A stretch of DNA of 11,201 nt. Source: Pseudomonadota bacterium. GTDB lineage: Bacteria > Pseudomonadota > Gammaproteobacteria > Burkholderiales > Thiobacillaceae. The stretch covers positions 1 to 11,201 of the forward strand of contig JAKACL010000074.1 in NCBI GenBank assembly GCA_021821425.1, given 5' to 3'. Below the pieces are notes generated by a model. The model had not been told where the DNA came from and did no database searches. It saw only the letters and a program-made list of their open reading frames with translations. Shown piece after piece: positions 1 through 6,523 of the stretch. Made by a program: the position numbers and the translations under genes. Within the stretch, counting starts at the first letter, position 1; every line of letters begins with the position of its first letter.

Positions 1-50
1 CGCTGACCGCATGGTCGGGGGGCGCCATGCATTTTTTTACGGAGTTCACC

Positions 51-1394
51 ATGTTTCGAGTCACCCTGCTCGCGGCCGCGCTGACGACTGCCTTTCCCGC
101 TTACGCCCAATCCGACCTCGACGCCCTGCGCGCCGAACTGAAGGAGATGAAAACCACGTACGAGGCGCGCATCGCCGCGCTCGAAGCCCGCATCCAGCAA
201 GCCGACACCCGGCCGGCCGCAGCGCCGGTGCCGGCACTGCAGGCCGACAGCGCGCCCGCGCGCAGCGGTTTCAATCCGGACATCTCGCTGATCCTGCAGG
301 GCCGCTACGCCCACCTCGACGACATCGACGCGCGCCGCATCGCGGGATTCCTCCCCCCCGGGCACGGCCACGGCGACGGCGCCGCCCGGGGCTTTTCCGT
401 CGACGGCACCGAGCTGATCCTGTCGGCCAGCATCGATCCCTATTTTCGCGGCCAGACGATCCTCGCGCTGCTCGACGATGAAGTTGCGATCGAGGAGGCC
501 TGGGTGCAGACGACCCGTCTCGGCCACGGCATGTCGGTCAAGGGCGGCCGTTTCCGTTCGGGGCTGGGTTACCAGAACGAAAAGCACCCGCACGCCTGGG
601 ACTTCGCCGACAGCAGCCTGATGTACCGCGCGCTGTTCGGCGAGGGCTACGGCCACGACGGCGTGCAGTTGAAATGGGTGGCGCCGACCGCGCTCTTCGT
701 CGAGCTCGGCGCCGAAGCCGGACGCGGCGCCGGTTTCCCCGGCACCGATCGCAATAAGAACGGCGCCGGCGCCTATACGCTGTTCGGCCATCTCGGCGGC
801 GACGTCGGCACCTCGCACAGCTGGCGCGCGGGGCTGGCCTGGCTGAATGCCAAAGCGGACGCGCGCGAAGGCGAACTGGAAGACACACTCGGCAACGAGC
901 TTGACACCCTGTTCGGCGGCGCGAGCAAGACCTGGGTCGCCGATTTCGTGTGGAAATGGGCGCCCAACGGCAACGCGCGCGAACGCAATTTCAGCTTCGC
1001 CGCCGAATACTTCCGCCGCGCCGAGCGCGGCGAACTGTGCGAGCATGACGACATCAACGGTGGCTGCGCCGCCGCGACGGAAGACGCTTACCGCTCGCGC
1101 CAGTCGGGCTACTACGCGCAGGCGGTCTACCAGTTCATGCCGCGCTGGCGCAGCGGCTACCGCTATGATCGCCTCGATCCCGGCTCGGTCGATTTCGGCT
1201 CGAATCCGCTTGGTTTACCCGTGATCGACCACAAGCCCACCCGCCACTCGCTGATGGTCGATTATTCGCCGTCGGAATTCTCGCGCCTGCGCCTGCAATA
1301 TTCGAAGGACCAGTCGATGGAAAGCCAGAACGAGAACCAGTGGTTCGTGCAATACATCCACAGCCTGGGCAGCCACGGCGCGCACACATTCTGA
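51..1394 (+). CDS. outer-membrane beta-barrel protein, probably metal (zinc) uptake associated
   Basis: The product has 447 residues. It starts with a signal peptide (residues 1-19, ending AYA|Q), followed by a charged heptad-like helix (about 21-52, ALRAELKEMK...ARIAALEARI) as in trimeric porins and related outer-membrane proteins. The rest is a Gly/Tyr/Trp-rich region of alternating polar and apolar strands ending in an aromatic residue (HTF), typical of barrels. A loop at 104-109 reads GHGHGD, with H105 and H107 as possible metal ligands. The ATG at 51 was chosen over the in-frame ATG at 27 because GGAG (41-44) lies at the right spacing and the signal peptide then begins directly. It sits 11 bases upstream of a ZnuA-like gene and is probably co-transcribed with it, which suggests a role in passing metal across the outer membrane. 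No TonB box or plug domain was recognised. The role is inferred from context; the barrel call is fairly secure. Confidence 0.75.
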   Translation: MFRVTLLAAALTTAFPAYAQSDLDALRAELKEMKTTYEARIAALEARIQQADTRPAAAPVPALQADSAPARSGFNPDISLILQGRYAHLDDIDARRIAGFLPPGHGHGDGAARGFSVDGTELILSASIDPYFRGQTILALLDDEVAIEEAWVQTTRLGHGMSVKGGRFRSGLGYQNEKHPHAWDFADSSLMYRALFGEGYGHDGVQLKWVAPTALFVELGAEAGRGAGFPGTDRNKNGAGAYTLFGHLGGDVGTSHSWRAGLAWLNAKADAREGELEDTLGNELDTLFGGASKTWVADFVWKWAPNGNARERNFSFAAEYFRRAERGELCEHDDINGGCAAATEDAYRSRQSGYYAQAVYQFMPRWRSGYRYDRLDPGSVDFGSNPLGLPVIDHKPTRHSLMVDYSPSEFSRLRLQYSKDQSMESQNENQWFVQYIHSLGSHGAHTF

Positions 1395-1405
1395 GGCCAT
1401 CCATC

Positions 1406-2299
1406 ATGAAACGACTACTGGTTTTTCTCGCGCTGTGGACGCCGCTTATGGCCCACGCCGCGCTCAACGTCTTTGCCTGCGAACCCGAATGGGGCGCGCT
1501 GGCGCGCGAAATCGGCGGCAGCTCGGTCAAGGTCTACACCGCGACGACCGCGCTGCAGGACCCGCACCGCATCGAGGCGCGCCCCAGCCTGATTGCGCAG
1601 ATGCGGCGCGCCGACCTGGTGGTGTGCAGCGGCGCCGACCTCGAGGCCGGCTGGCTGCCGCTGCTGCTGCGCGAAGCGGGCAACGCCCGCGTGCAGCCCG
1701 GGCGCCCAGGTTATTTCGAAGCCACCCGCTTCGTCACGCTGCTGGAAAAGCCGGCGACGCTCGACCGCGCGCAGGGCGACGTCCATGCCGCCGGCAACCC
1801 GCACATCCACACCGACCCGCGCAATATTGCGCGGGTCGGCGCGGCGCTGGCGGCACGCCTGGCCGAGATCGACCAGGACAGCGCGGACGCCTATCAAGCA
1901 CAATGGCAGGCGTTTTCCGCACGCTGGAATGACGCCATCGCCGGCTGGCAGGCACGCGCCGCGCCGCTGAAAAACCTGCCGGTGGTGGTGCAGCACAAGT
2001 CGTTCAGCTACCTGCTGGCCTGGCTGGGCATGATCGAAGTCGCCACGCTCGAACCCAGGCCCGGCATCGAACCCTCGGTCGCGCATCTGGGCCGGATCGC
2101 CGCGCAGCTGCAGGCCAGGCCCGCCCGCGCCGTGCTGCGCGCGGTCTACCACAGCCCGCGCCCGGCCGACTGGCTCGCGCAGCGCACCGGCATTCCGGCG
2201 CTGGCGCTGCCCTACACCGTGGGCGGCAACGCGCGCGCAGGCGATCTGTTCGGCCTGTTCGACGACACGCTGGACCAGCTGCTGAAGGCGGCGCCATGA
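1406..2299 (+). CDS. znuA: periplasmic metal-binding protein of a zinc-type ABC transporter (ZnuA-like)
   Basis: This 297-residue cluster A-I solute-binding protein captures a divalent metal, probably zinc, in the periplasm and delivers it to the membrane permease. A signal peptide covers residues 1-18 (AHA|ALN). Hallmarks of the family are DPHRIEARPS with H54, the ADLVVCSGADLEAGW segment, GNPHIHTDP with H133/H135, and QHKSF with H197. These three His positions match the usual metal ligands; a fourth ligand was not identified. The C-terminal LPYTVGG...DLFGLFDDTLDQL block resembles proteobacterial zinc-binding members. The long His/Asp-rich loop of E. coli ZnuA is absent. The start has GAGG at 1393-1396 overlapping the upstream stop codon, so translation may be coupled. 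The stop overlaps the permease start. Manganese specificity cannot be excluded. Confidence 0.85.
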   Translation: MKRLLVFLALWTPLMAHAALNVFACEPEWGALAREIGGSSVKVYTATTALQDPHRIEARPSLIAQMRRADLVVCSGADLEAGWLPLLLREAGNARVQPGRPGYFEATRFVTLLEKPATLDRAQGDVHAAGNPHIHTDPRNIARVGAALAARLAEIDQDSADAYQAQWQAFSARWNDAIAGWQARAAPLKNLPVVVQHKSFSYLLAWLGMIEVATLEPRPGIEPSVAHLGRIAAQLQARPARAVLRAVYHSPRPADWLAQRTGIPALALPYTVGGNARAGDLFGLFDDTLDQLLKAAP

Positions 2300-3063
2300 T
2301 GCCCGCCCCGCTCGATCTGCTGCTGTGGCCCTTCGTCGTCGGCCTGCTGGTGCTGTCCACCCACGTTCCGCTGGGGCGCCGGGTGCTGGCGCGCGGCATC
2401 ATTTTTCTCGACCTGGCGGTGGCGCAATTGGCCGTGCTGGGCGTGGTCGCGGCGCACGCGTTCGAACTGGCCGCCGACGGCTGGCCCACCCAGCTGGCGG
2501 CGGCCACGGCCGCGCTGGCGGGCGCGGCCTTTCTGGCCGAATGCGAACGGCGCTGGCCGCAGATCCAGGAAGCCCTGATCGGCGCCACTTTCGTGGTGGC
2601 CGCCAGCGTCGCTGTGCTGCTGCTGGCAGGCGATCCGCACGGCGGCGAGCACCTGGCCGAATTGCTCACCGGGCAGATCCTGTGGGCGACGCCGGAGCAG
2701 GCCATGCGGATCGCCGCGCTGTACGGCGCGCTCCTGGTCGTCCTGTTCTGGCGGGGCGAACGCCTCGGCGGGCTGGGTTTCTATCTGGTGTTTGCGCTGG
2801 CGATCACCGCATCGGTGCAGCTGGTGGGGGTGTACCTGGTGTTCGCCAGCCTGATCCTGCCGGCGCTGGCGGTGCGCGGCCTGCCGGCGCGCACCGCGCT
2901 GCAGGCGGGCTGGGGGCTGGGGGCGCTGGGCTACGCGGTCGGTCTGGCCGCGTCCGCCAGATTCGACTGGCCGGCTGGGCCGGCGATCGTCGTCGCGCTC
3001 GCCGTGTGCGCGCCGCCAGGCCGCATTGCGCTGCGGGTTGCCGCCAGCCAGCGGGAGCGATAG
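2296..3063 (+). CDS. znuB: metal ABC transporter permease (ZnuB-like, ABC-3 family)
   Basis: The product is a 255-residue, highly hydrophobic integral membrane protein with about seven to eight predicted transmembrane segments. It fits the ABC-3 permeases that carry zinc or manganese across the inner membrane (for example LDLAVAQLAVLGVVAAHAF near residues 36-54 and the segments near 175-200 with YLVFASLILPALAVRG). ATG at 2296 overlaps the ZnuA-like stop (ATGA), implying translational coupling; a second ATG at 2299 is an equally possible start, with AAGG at 2285-2288. The partner ATPase ZnuC is not downstream, where an unrelated STAS gene follows after 39 bases, so it must be encoded upstream of the window or elsewhere. 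Length and topology are normal for the family. Confidence 0.85.
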   Translation: MMPAPLDLLLWPFVVGLLVLSTHVPLGRRVLARGIIFLDLAVAQLAVLGVVAAHAFELAADGWPTQLAAATAALAGAAFLAECERRWPQIQEALIGATFVVAASVAVLLLAGDPHGGEHLAELLTGQILWATPEQAMRIAALYGALLVVLFWRGERLGGLGFYLVFALAITASVQLVGVYLVFASLILPALAVRGLPARTALQAGWGLGALGYAVGLAASARFDWPAGPAIVVALAVCAPPGRIALRVAASQRER

Positions 3064-3102
3064 TATCCATTACTGAACCCCTGACTCAAGCACGCATATT
3101 CC

Positions 3103-4221
3103 GTGGCTCTCCCGTTTTTCAGAAAAGGCAAGGACAAGCCCGCCCCCGCCGCGCGAAAGCCGACGACGGCGCCCGCCCCCGTTACCGAATCCCCGCACAC
3201 CGAAACCATGATGACCATGGACATGGGAGCGAGCGGCATCGTGGTGGAAGAAAGCAGCGGCGCGCCCCAGTCTCCGGTGGACGAGGCGGCCATTCTGTAT
3301 GCCAGCGGGCAGGCCGAGATGGCGGAGACCATGCTGAAGGGCATCCTGACGACGAGCGACCGCCGCGCCTGGCACATGCTGTTCGACCTCTATTGCGTGC
3401 AGAACCGCGAAAAGGAATTCGAACAGGTGGCGCTGGACTATGCGATGCGTTTCGAAACCTCGCCGCCGGTCTGGCAACGGCTGGGCGGCAACGGCGCGCC
3501 CAAGCCCCAGCAGGCACAAACCGAAAGCCTCGAACTGCCCGGTCTGCTCGACAAGAAGTCGACTGCCACGCTGCGCGAGGGCATTGCCGCCGCCGCCAAG
3601 AACACGGCGGTGCGCATCGATTTTTCGCGCATTGCAATGGTCGACGAGGCGGGCGCGGAAGAGTGCGCTGAAATCCTCGCCGCCGCGCGCATGGCCAAAC
3701 GCAAGCTGCAGGTCAGCGGCGTCGACACGCTGATCGCGCTGCTGCAGGATCTCAACCGCGCGACCCACAGCCGCTCGGCGCACTGGCTGCTGCTGCTGGA
3801 GCTGTACCAGACGCTCGGCCAGCAGGACCGTTTTGAGGATCTGGCGGTCGATTACGCCGTGCACTTTGAAGTGTCGCCGCCCTCGTGGAGCGCGGTTCAG
3901 GCTGCCGAAGTGGTCAAGGCCGAACCGTCCGAGCTGCAGGACGACGCCCTGCGACTGACGGGCGAAATCACTCCCGCCAACGACAGCGCCCTGCAGCAGT
4001 TCACCAGCTATGCCGCGACCCACAACGATGTGGTGGTCGACCTGTCGCAGGTCGCCCGCATCGATTACGGCAGCGTCAGCCAGCTCATCAGCGTGCTGAT
4101 GCAGTGCCTGGGCAGCGGCAAGGCCATCACGCTGCGCGGGCACAACGCGCTGATCCACGAACTTTTCCGCGTGATGGGGATCGATCAGCTGACCCAGCTG
4201 CAGCCGCGTCATCGCAGCTGA
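3103..4221 (+). CDS. tandem TPR-like/STAS domain protein
   Basis: The 372-residue cytosolic protein has a GTG start, no signal peptide and a Pro/Ala-rich N-terminal stretch (about 12-60). Two copies of one module follow. Helical TPR-like segments lie at 89-124 (AWHMLFDLY...DYAMRFETSPPVW) and 227-262 (HWLLLLELY...DYAVHFEVSPPSW). Each is followed by a STAS domain, at about 142-216 and 278-367. STAS domains normally bind partners in anti-sigma or anti-anti-sigma switches or in transport scaffolds. The usual phosphorylatable DSSG motif is replaced by DEAG (181-184) in the first copy and DYGS (321-324) in the second, so classical serine phosphorylation looks unlikely, at least in the first. No strong Shine-Dalgarno precedes GTG 3103; the start was chosen because the N-terminus MALPFFRKGK is typical for such proteins. 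Its role is unknown. Confidence 0.75.
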   Translation: MALPFFRKGKDKPAPAARKPTTAPAPVTESPHTETMMTMDMGASGIVVEESSGAPQSPVDEAAILYASGQAEMAETMLKGILTTSDRRAWHMLFDLYCVQNREKEFEQVALDYAMRFETSPPVWQRLGGNGAPKPQQAQTESLELPGLLDKKSTATLREGIAAAAKNTAVRIDFSRIAMVDEAGAEECAEILAAARMAKRKLQVSGVDTLIALLQDLNRATHSRSAHWLLLLELYQTLGQQDRFEDLAVDYAVHFEVSPPSWSAVQAAEVVKAEPSELQDDALRLTGEITPANDSALQQFTSYAATHNDVVVDLSQVARIDYGSVSQLISVLMQCLGSGKAITLRGHNALIHELFRVMGIDQLTQLQPRHRS

Positions 4222-4263
4222 CCCCTCCATCCACGCTGGCCGGCACCCGCCTGAGCGTCCTTA

Positions 4264-4269
4264 TATAAT
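4264..4269 (+). promoter_or_regulatory. candidate -10 element upstream of hslV
   Basis: A perfect TATAAT lies at 4264-4269, immediately upstream of the hslV leader, in otherwise GC-rich sequence. No convincing -35 hexamer is seen at 16-18 bases spacing (position 4241-4246 reads CGGCAC). If used, transcription would start near 4275-4277, exactly at the left arm of the leader inverted repeat. A heat-shock sigma-32 promoter was looked for and not recognised. Confidence 0.4.
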
Positions 4270-4505
4270 CCTAAAAACCGCAGTTGACCGCTTGTCGCCT
4301 CAATGAAAACCGCATGAAAACTGAATTTGATGCCTCCGTTTACGTTCACCTTTTGGGTGACACCGCTACGCACCCGCTGGCACGTCTGGTCGCGCGCCTG
4401 CCTTTGTCGCTCCTCCTTGCCTACCCCGGTAGGCCGCGTCGTCGCTTCGCGGCAGACACACGCCCAGACGCACCATCGGGCGCGTCCAACTGCGGTTTCT
4501 AGGAT
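4268..4505 (+). repeat. 238-bp inverted-repeat-bounded element forming the hslV leader (structured 5' UTR or MITE-like)
   Basis: This gene-free stretch is bounded by arms 4268-4291 and 4482-4505. A perfect 12-bp core, AAACCGCAGTTG (4275-4286) against CAACTGCGGTTT (4487-4498), is extended outward past one mismatch by ATCCTA/TAGGAT and inward past two mismatches by three more pairs. Inside are several further hairpins: TCACC/GGTGA around 4340-4355, GCCTAC/GTAGGC (4419-4424/4429-4434, loop CCCG), GCCGCG/CGCGGC (4433-4438/4448-4453, competing by two bases with the previous one) and CGCCC/GGGCG (4461-4465/4478-4482). The right arm contains AGGA (4501-4504), the only visible ribosome binding site of hslV. 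No clean target-site duplication flanks the arms, so a non-autonomous mobile element is possible but unproven; a structured mRNA leader is the alternative. Confidence 0.55.
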
Positions 4506-4515
4506 AGTCCGCCTC

Positions 4516-5061
4516 ATGGAACAATATCGCGGCACCACCATCCTGTCCGTGCGCAGGGGCAACGAAGTCGCCCTCGGCGGCGACGGCCAGGTCACGCTCG
4601 GCAACATCGTCATCAAGGCCACCGCGCGCAAGATCCGCCGCCTGCACCAGGACAAGGTGCTGGCCGGCTTTGCCGGCGGCACCGCAGACGCCTTCACCCT
4701 GTTCGAGCGCTTCGAGGCCAAGCTCGACAAGCACTCCGGGCACCTGATGCGCAGCGCGGTCGAACTCGCCAAGGACTGGCGCACCGACCGCATGCTGCGG
4801 CGGCTCGAAGCCATGCTGGCGGTGGCCGACCGCGAGCACTCGCTCATCATCACCGGCAACGGCGACGTGCTCGAGCCCGAACTCGGCATCGCCGCCATCG
4901 GCTCCGGCGGCGCCTACGCCCAGTCGGCCGCGATGGCGCTGTTGCAGAACACCGACCTGTCCCCGCTTGAAATCGTCAAGAAGAGCCTCACCATTGCGGG
5001 AGACATTTGTATTTATTCGAATCAGAATCACGTGATTGAGGAACTGGGATCTGGGGGCTAG
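4516..5061 (+). CDS. hslV: HslV, proteolytic subunit of the HslUV ATP-dependent protease
   Basis: HslV forms the double-hexameric peptidase core of the HslUV (ClpQY) protease, which degrades unfolded and regulatory proteins in the cytosol. The 181-residue product carries the family signature: TTILSVRRG at the active-site end, [69 protein letters not shown] and [17 protein letters not shown]. The catalytic threonine is Thr7 (GT|T), so a six-residue MEQYRG propeptide must be removed; this extension is usual in betaproteobacteria and not a wrong start. AGGA at 4501-4504 is the ribosome binding site, inside the right arm of the leader repeat. The C-terminal LGSGG and the TAG stop are encoded by a heptamer repeat array. 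Confidence 0.97.
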   Translation: MEQYRGTTILSVRRGNEVALGGDGQVTLGNIVIKATARKIRRLHQDKVLAGFAGGTADAFTLFERFEAKLDKHSGHLMRSAVELAKDWRTDRMLRRLEAMLAVADREHSLIITGNGDVLEPELGIAAIGSGGAYAQSAAMALLQNTDLSPLEIVKKSLTIAGDICIYSNQNHVIEELGSGG

Positions 5062-5071
5062 GGATTAGGGA
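5044..5071 (+). repeat. G-rich degenerate heptamer array overlapping the hslV 3' end
   Basis: There are four consecutive 7-base units: CTGGGAT (5044), CTGGGGG (5051), CTAGGGA (5058), TTAGGGA (5065). The array encodes the last HslV residues and contributes its TAG stop (5059-5061). Four G runs (5046-5048, 5053-5057, 5061-5063, 5068-5070) with loops of 4, 3 and 4 bases fit the canonical G-quadruplex pattern on the coding strand and in the mRNA. It is an imperfect inverted copy of the C-rich array at 5124-5158. Confidence 0.75.
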
Positions 5072-5073
5072 AT

Positions 5074-5103
5074 GTGCGGCCTGCGGCCGCACCCTCTTTC
5101 TTT
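5074..5103 (+). terminator. terminator-like hairpin between hslV and hslU
   Basis: A perfect 8-bp stem, GTGCGGCC (5074-5081) with GGCCGCAC (5085-5092), loop TGC, is followed by pyrimidine-rich CCTCTTTCTTT (5093-5103). This resembles an intrinsic terminator or attenuator, although the T tract is interrupted by C residues. It could reduce hslU transcription relative to hslV or stabilise the hslV mRNA 3' end. Confidence 0.45.
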
Positions 5104-5123
5104 AAAAAACCGCGCAGCGACCA

Positions 5124-5158
5124 CCCCTAGTCCCTGGCTCCCAACTCCTAGCCCCTAA
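5124..5158 (+). repeat. C-rich degenerate heptamer array directly upstream of hslU
   Basis: There are five consecutive 7-base units: CCCCTAG (5124), TCCCTGG (5131), CTCCCAA (5138), CTCCTAG (5145), CCCCTAA (5152). It ends two bases before the hslU ATG and leaves no room for a Shine-Dalgarno sequence. It is an imperfect inverted copy of the array at 5044-5071: in one register 21 of 28 positions match, so the hslV-hslU gap can fold as a large nested hairpin. Confidence 0.75.
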
Positions 5159-5160
5159 AA

Positions 5161-6483
5161 ATGACTCCCAAAGAAATCGTCCACGAACTCGACAAGCACA
5201 TCGTCGGCCAGGCCGCCGCCAAGCGCGCGGTCGCGGTGGCGCTGCGCAACCGCTGGCGACGCCAGCAGGTCGAGGAACCCTTGCGGCAGGAGATCACGCC
5301 GAAGAACATCCTGATGATCGGGCCGACCGGCGTCGGCAAGACCGAAATCGCGCGCCGACTGGCGCGGCTCGCCAACGCGCCCTTCATCAAGATCGAGGCG
5401 ACCAAGTTCACCGAGGTCGGCTATGTCGGCCGCGACGTCGACACCATCATCCGCGACCTGATGGAAACCGCGGTCAAGCAGATGCGCGAGCAGGCCACGT
5501 CCAAGGTGCGGTTTCGCGCCGAGGAAGCGGCCGAGGACCGTGTGCTCGACGCGCTCCTGCCGCCACCGAGGAGCGTCGGCTTCAACGAGCCCGCACCGCC
5601 GCGCGAGGACGGCGCGGCGCGTCAGCGCTTCCGCAAGATGCTGCGCGAGGGCGCGCTCGACGACAAGGAAATCGAAGTCGAGCTGGCGGCGGTCAGCCCC
5701 AGCATGGAAATCTTCACGCCGCCGGGGATGGAAGACCTGTCGCAGCAGCTGCAGGGCATGTTCGCCAACCTCGGTCAGAATCGCCGCCAGACGCGCAAGC
5801 TGAAAGTGCGCGAGGCGATGAAGCTCCTGACCGAGGAAGAAGCCGGGCAGCTGATCAACGACGAGGAAACCAAGCAGCAGGCGCTCGAAGCGGTCGAGCA
5901 GAACGGGATTGTCTTCCTCGACGAAATCGACAAGATCGCCACCCGCGCGGAAGCCCACGGCAGCGACGTGTCGCGCCAGGGCGTGCAGCGCGACCTGTTG
6001 CCGCTGATCGAAGGCACTACGGTGTCAACCAAGTACGGCATGGTGAAGACCGATCACATCCTCTTCATCGCCAGCGGCGCCTTCCATCTGTCCAAGCCGT
6101 CAGACCTGATTCCCGAACTGCAGGGCCGGCTGCCGATTCGCGTCGAACTCTCGGCGCTGTCGGTGGGCGATTTCGAGCAGATCCTGACCTCGACCGACGC
6201 CTGCCTGACACGACAATACGAAGCGCTGCTGGCGACCGAAGGCGTGGTCCTGACGTTCACCGGGGACGGCATCCGCCGGATTGCGGAAATCGCCTACGAA
6301 GTGAACGAGCGTACCGAGAACATCGGCGCGCGCCGCCTGCACACGGTGATGGAAAAACTGCTGGAAGACATCTCCTTCGACGCCGGCAATATCACCGGCG
6401 AACACCGCATCGATGCCGACGCCGTCACCACCCGGCTCGCCGCGCTCGCCGCCCGCGAAGACCTCGCGCGCTACGTCCTCTAA
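5161..6483 (+). CDS. hslU: HslU, AAA+ ATPase (unfoldase) subunit of HslUV protease
   Basis: HslU is the hexameric ATPase that unfolds substrates and feeds them to HslV. The 440-residue protein is of normal length and all key parts are visible: the N-terminal [16 protein letters not shown], Walker A GPTGVGKT (54-61), the pore loop GYVG (87-90), an intermediate domain of roughly 110-230, Walker B VFLDEID (251-257, D254/E255), the second-region GRLPIRVEL (322-330), a sensor-2-like GARRL segment, and the C-terminal tail ending in ARYVL that docks into HslV. ATG at 5161 gives the canonical N-terminus. It is preceded by CCCCTAAAA rather than a Shine-Dalgarno sequence. The 99-base gap after hslV carries repeats and a terminator-like hairpin, unusual for a gene pair that is often closely spaced. 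Confidence 0.97.
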   Translation: MTPKEIVHELDKHIVGQAAAKRAVAVALRNRWRRQQVEEPLRQEITPKNILMIGPTGVGKTEIARRLARLANAPFIKIEATKFTEVGYVGRDVDTIIRDLMETAVKQMREQATSKVRFRAEEAAEDRVLDALLPPPRSVGFNEPAPPREDGAARQRFRKMLREGALDDKEIEVELAAVSPSMEIFTPPGMEDLSQQLQGMFANLGQNRRQTRKLKVREAMKLLTEEEAGQLINDEETKQQALEAVEQNGIVFLDEIDKIATRAEAHGSDVSRQGVQRDLLPLIEGTTVSTKYGMVKTDHILFIASGAFHLSKPSDLIPELQGRLPIRVELSALSVGDFEQILTSTDACLTRQYEALLATEGVVLTFTGDGIRRIAEIAYEVNERTENIGARRLHTVMEKLLEDISFDAGNITGEHRIDADAVTTRLAALAAREDLARYVL

Positions 6484-6522
6484 CCCCTGACCCTAGCCCC
6501 TAGCCCTAGCTCTAGCCCCTAA
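6484..6522 (+). repeat. C-rich 6/7-base repeat array between hslU and the YqhA-family gene
   Basis: The 40-base gap is filled by units CCCCTGA (6484), CCCTAG (6491), CCCCTAG (6497), CCCTAG (6504), CTCTAG (6510) and CCCCTAA (6516). It starts immediately after the hslU stop and ends one base before the next ATG. It shares the TAGCCCCTAAAATG junction with the hslU upstream array. On the minus strand the G runs complementary to 6484-6506 have three-base loops, a strong G-quadruplex pattern. Confidence 0.75.
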
Positions 6523-6523
6523 A

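Noticed and set aside
1..50. TGA at 4-6 as the end of an upstream gene
   Set aside because: Too little sequence to establish a reading frame; nothing else is identifiable before the ribosome binding site at 41-44.
2325..3671. 448-codon plus-strand open frame across znuB and the STAS gene
   Set aside because: Arg/Gly/Ala-rich low-complexity translation overlapping two well-supported genes in another frame.
4314..4502. 62-codon open frame ([16 protein letters not shown]...) inside the hslV leader
   Set aside because: No ribosome binding site, no recognisable domain, its codons run through the inverted-repeat arm and its stop lies in that arm; more likely a by-product of the structured element. 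Peptide evidence or conservation of the frame would change this.
4268..4505. Insertion sequence upstream of hslV
   Set aside because: Inverted arms exist, but there is no transposase frame and no clear target duplication; kept only as a MITE-like or structured-leader candidate.
4516..4533. HslV active-site threonine not next to the initiator methionine
   Set aside because: A short MEQYxGT-type propeptide is usual for betaproteobacterial HslV and is removed by processing; not a start error or a defect.
5044..5158. Possible CRISPR-like repeat structure between hslV and hslU
   Set aside because: Units are 7 bases, contiguous and degenerate, with no spacers; they are simple tandem arrays.
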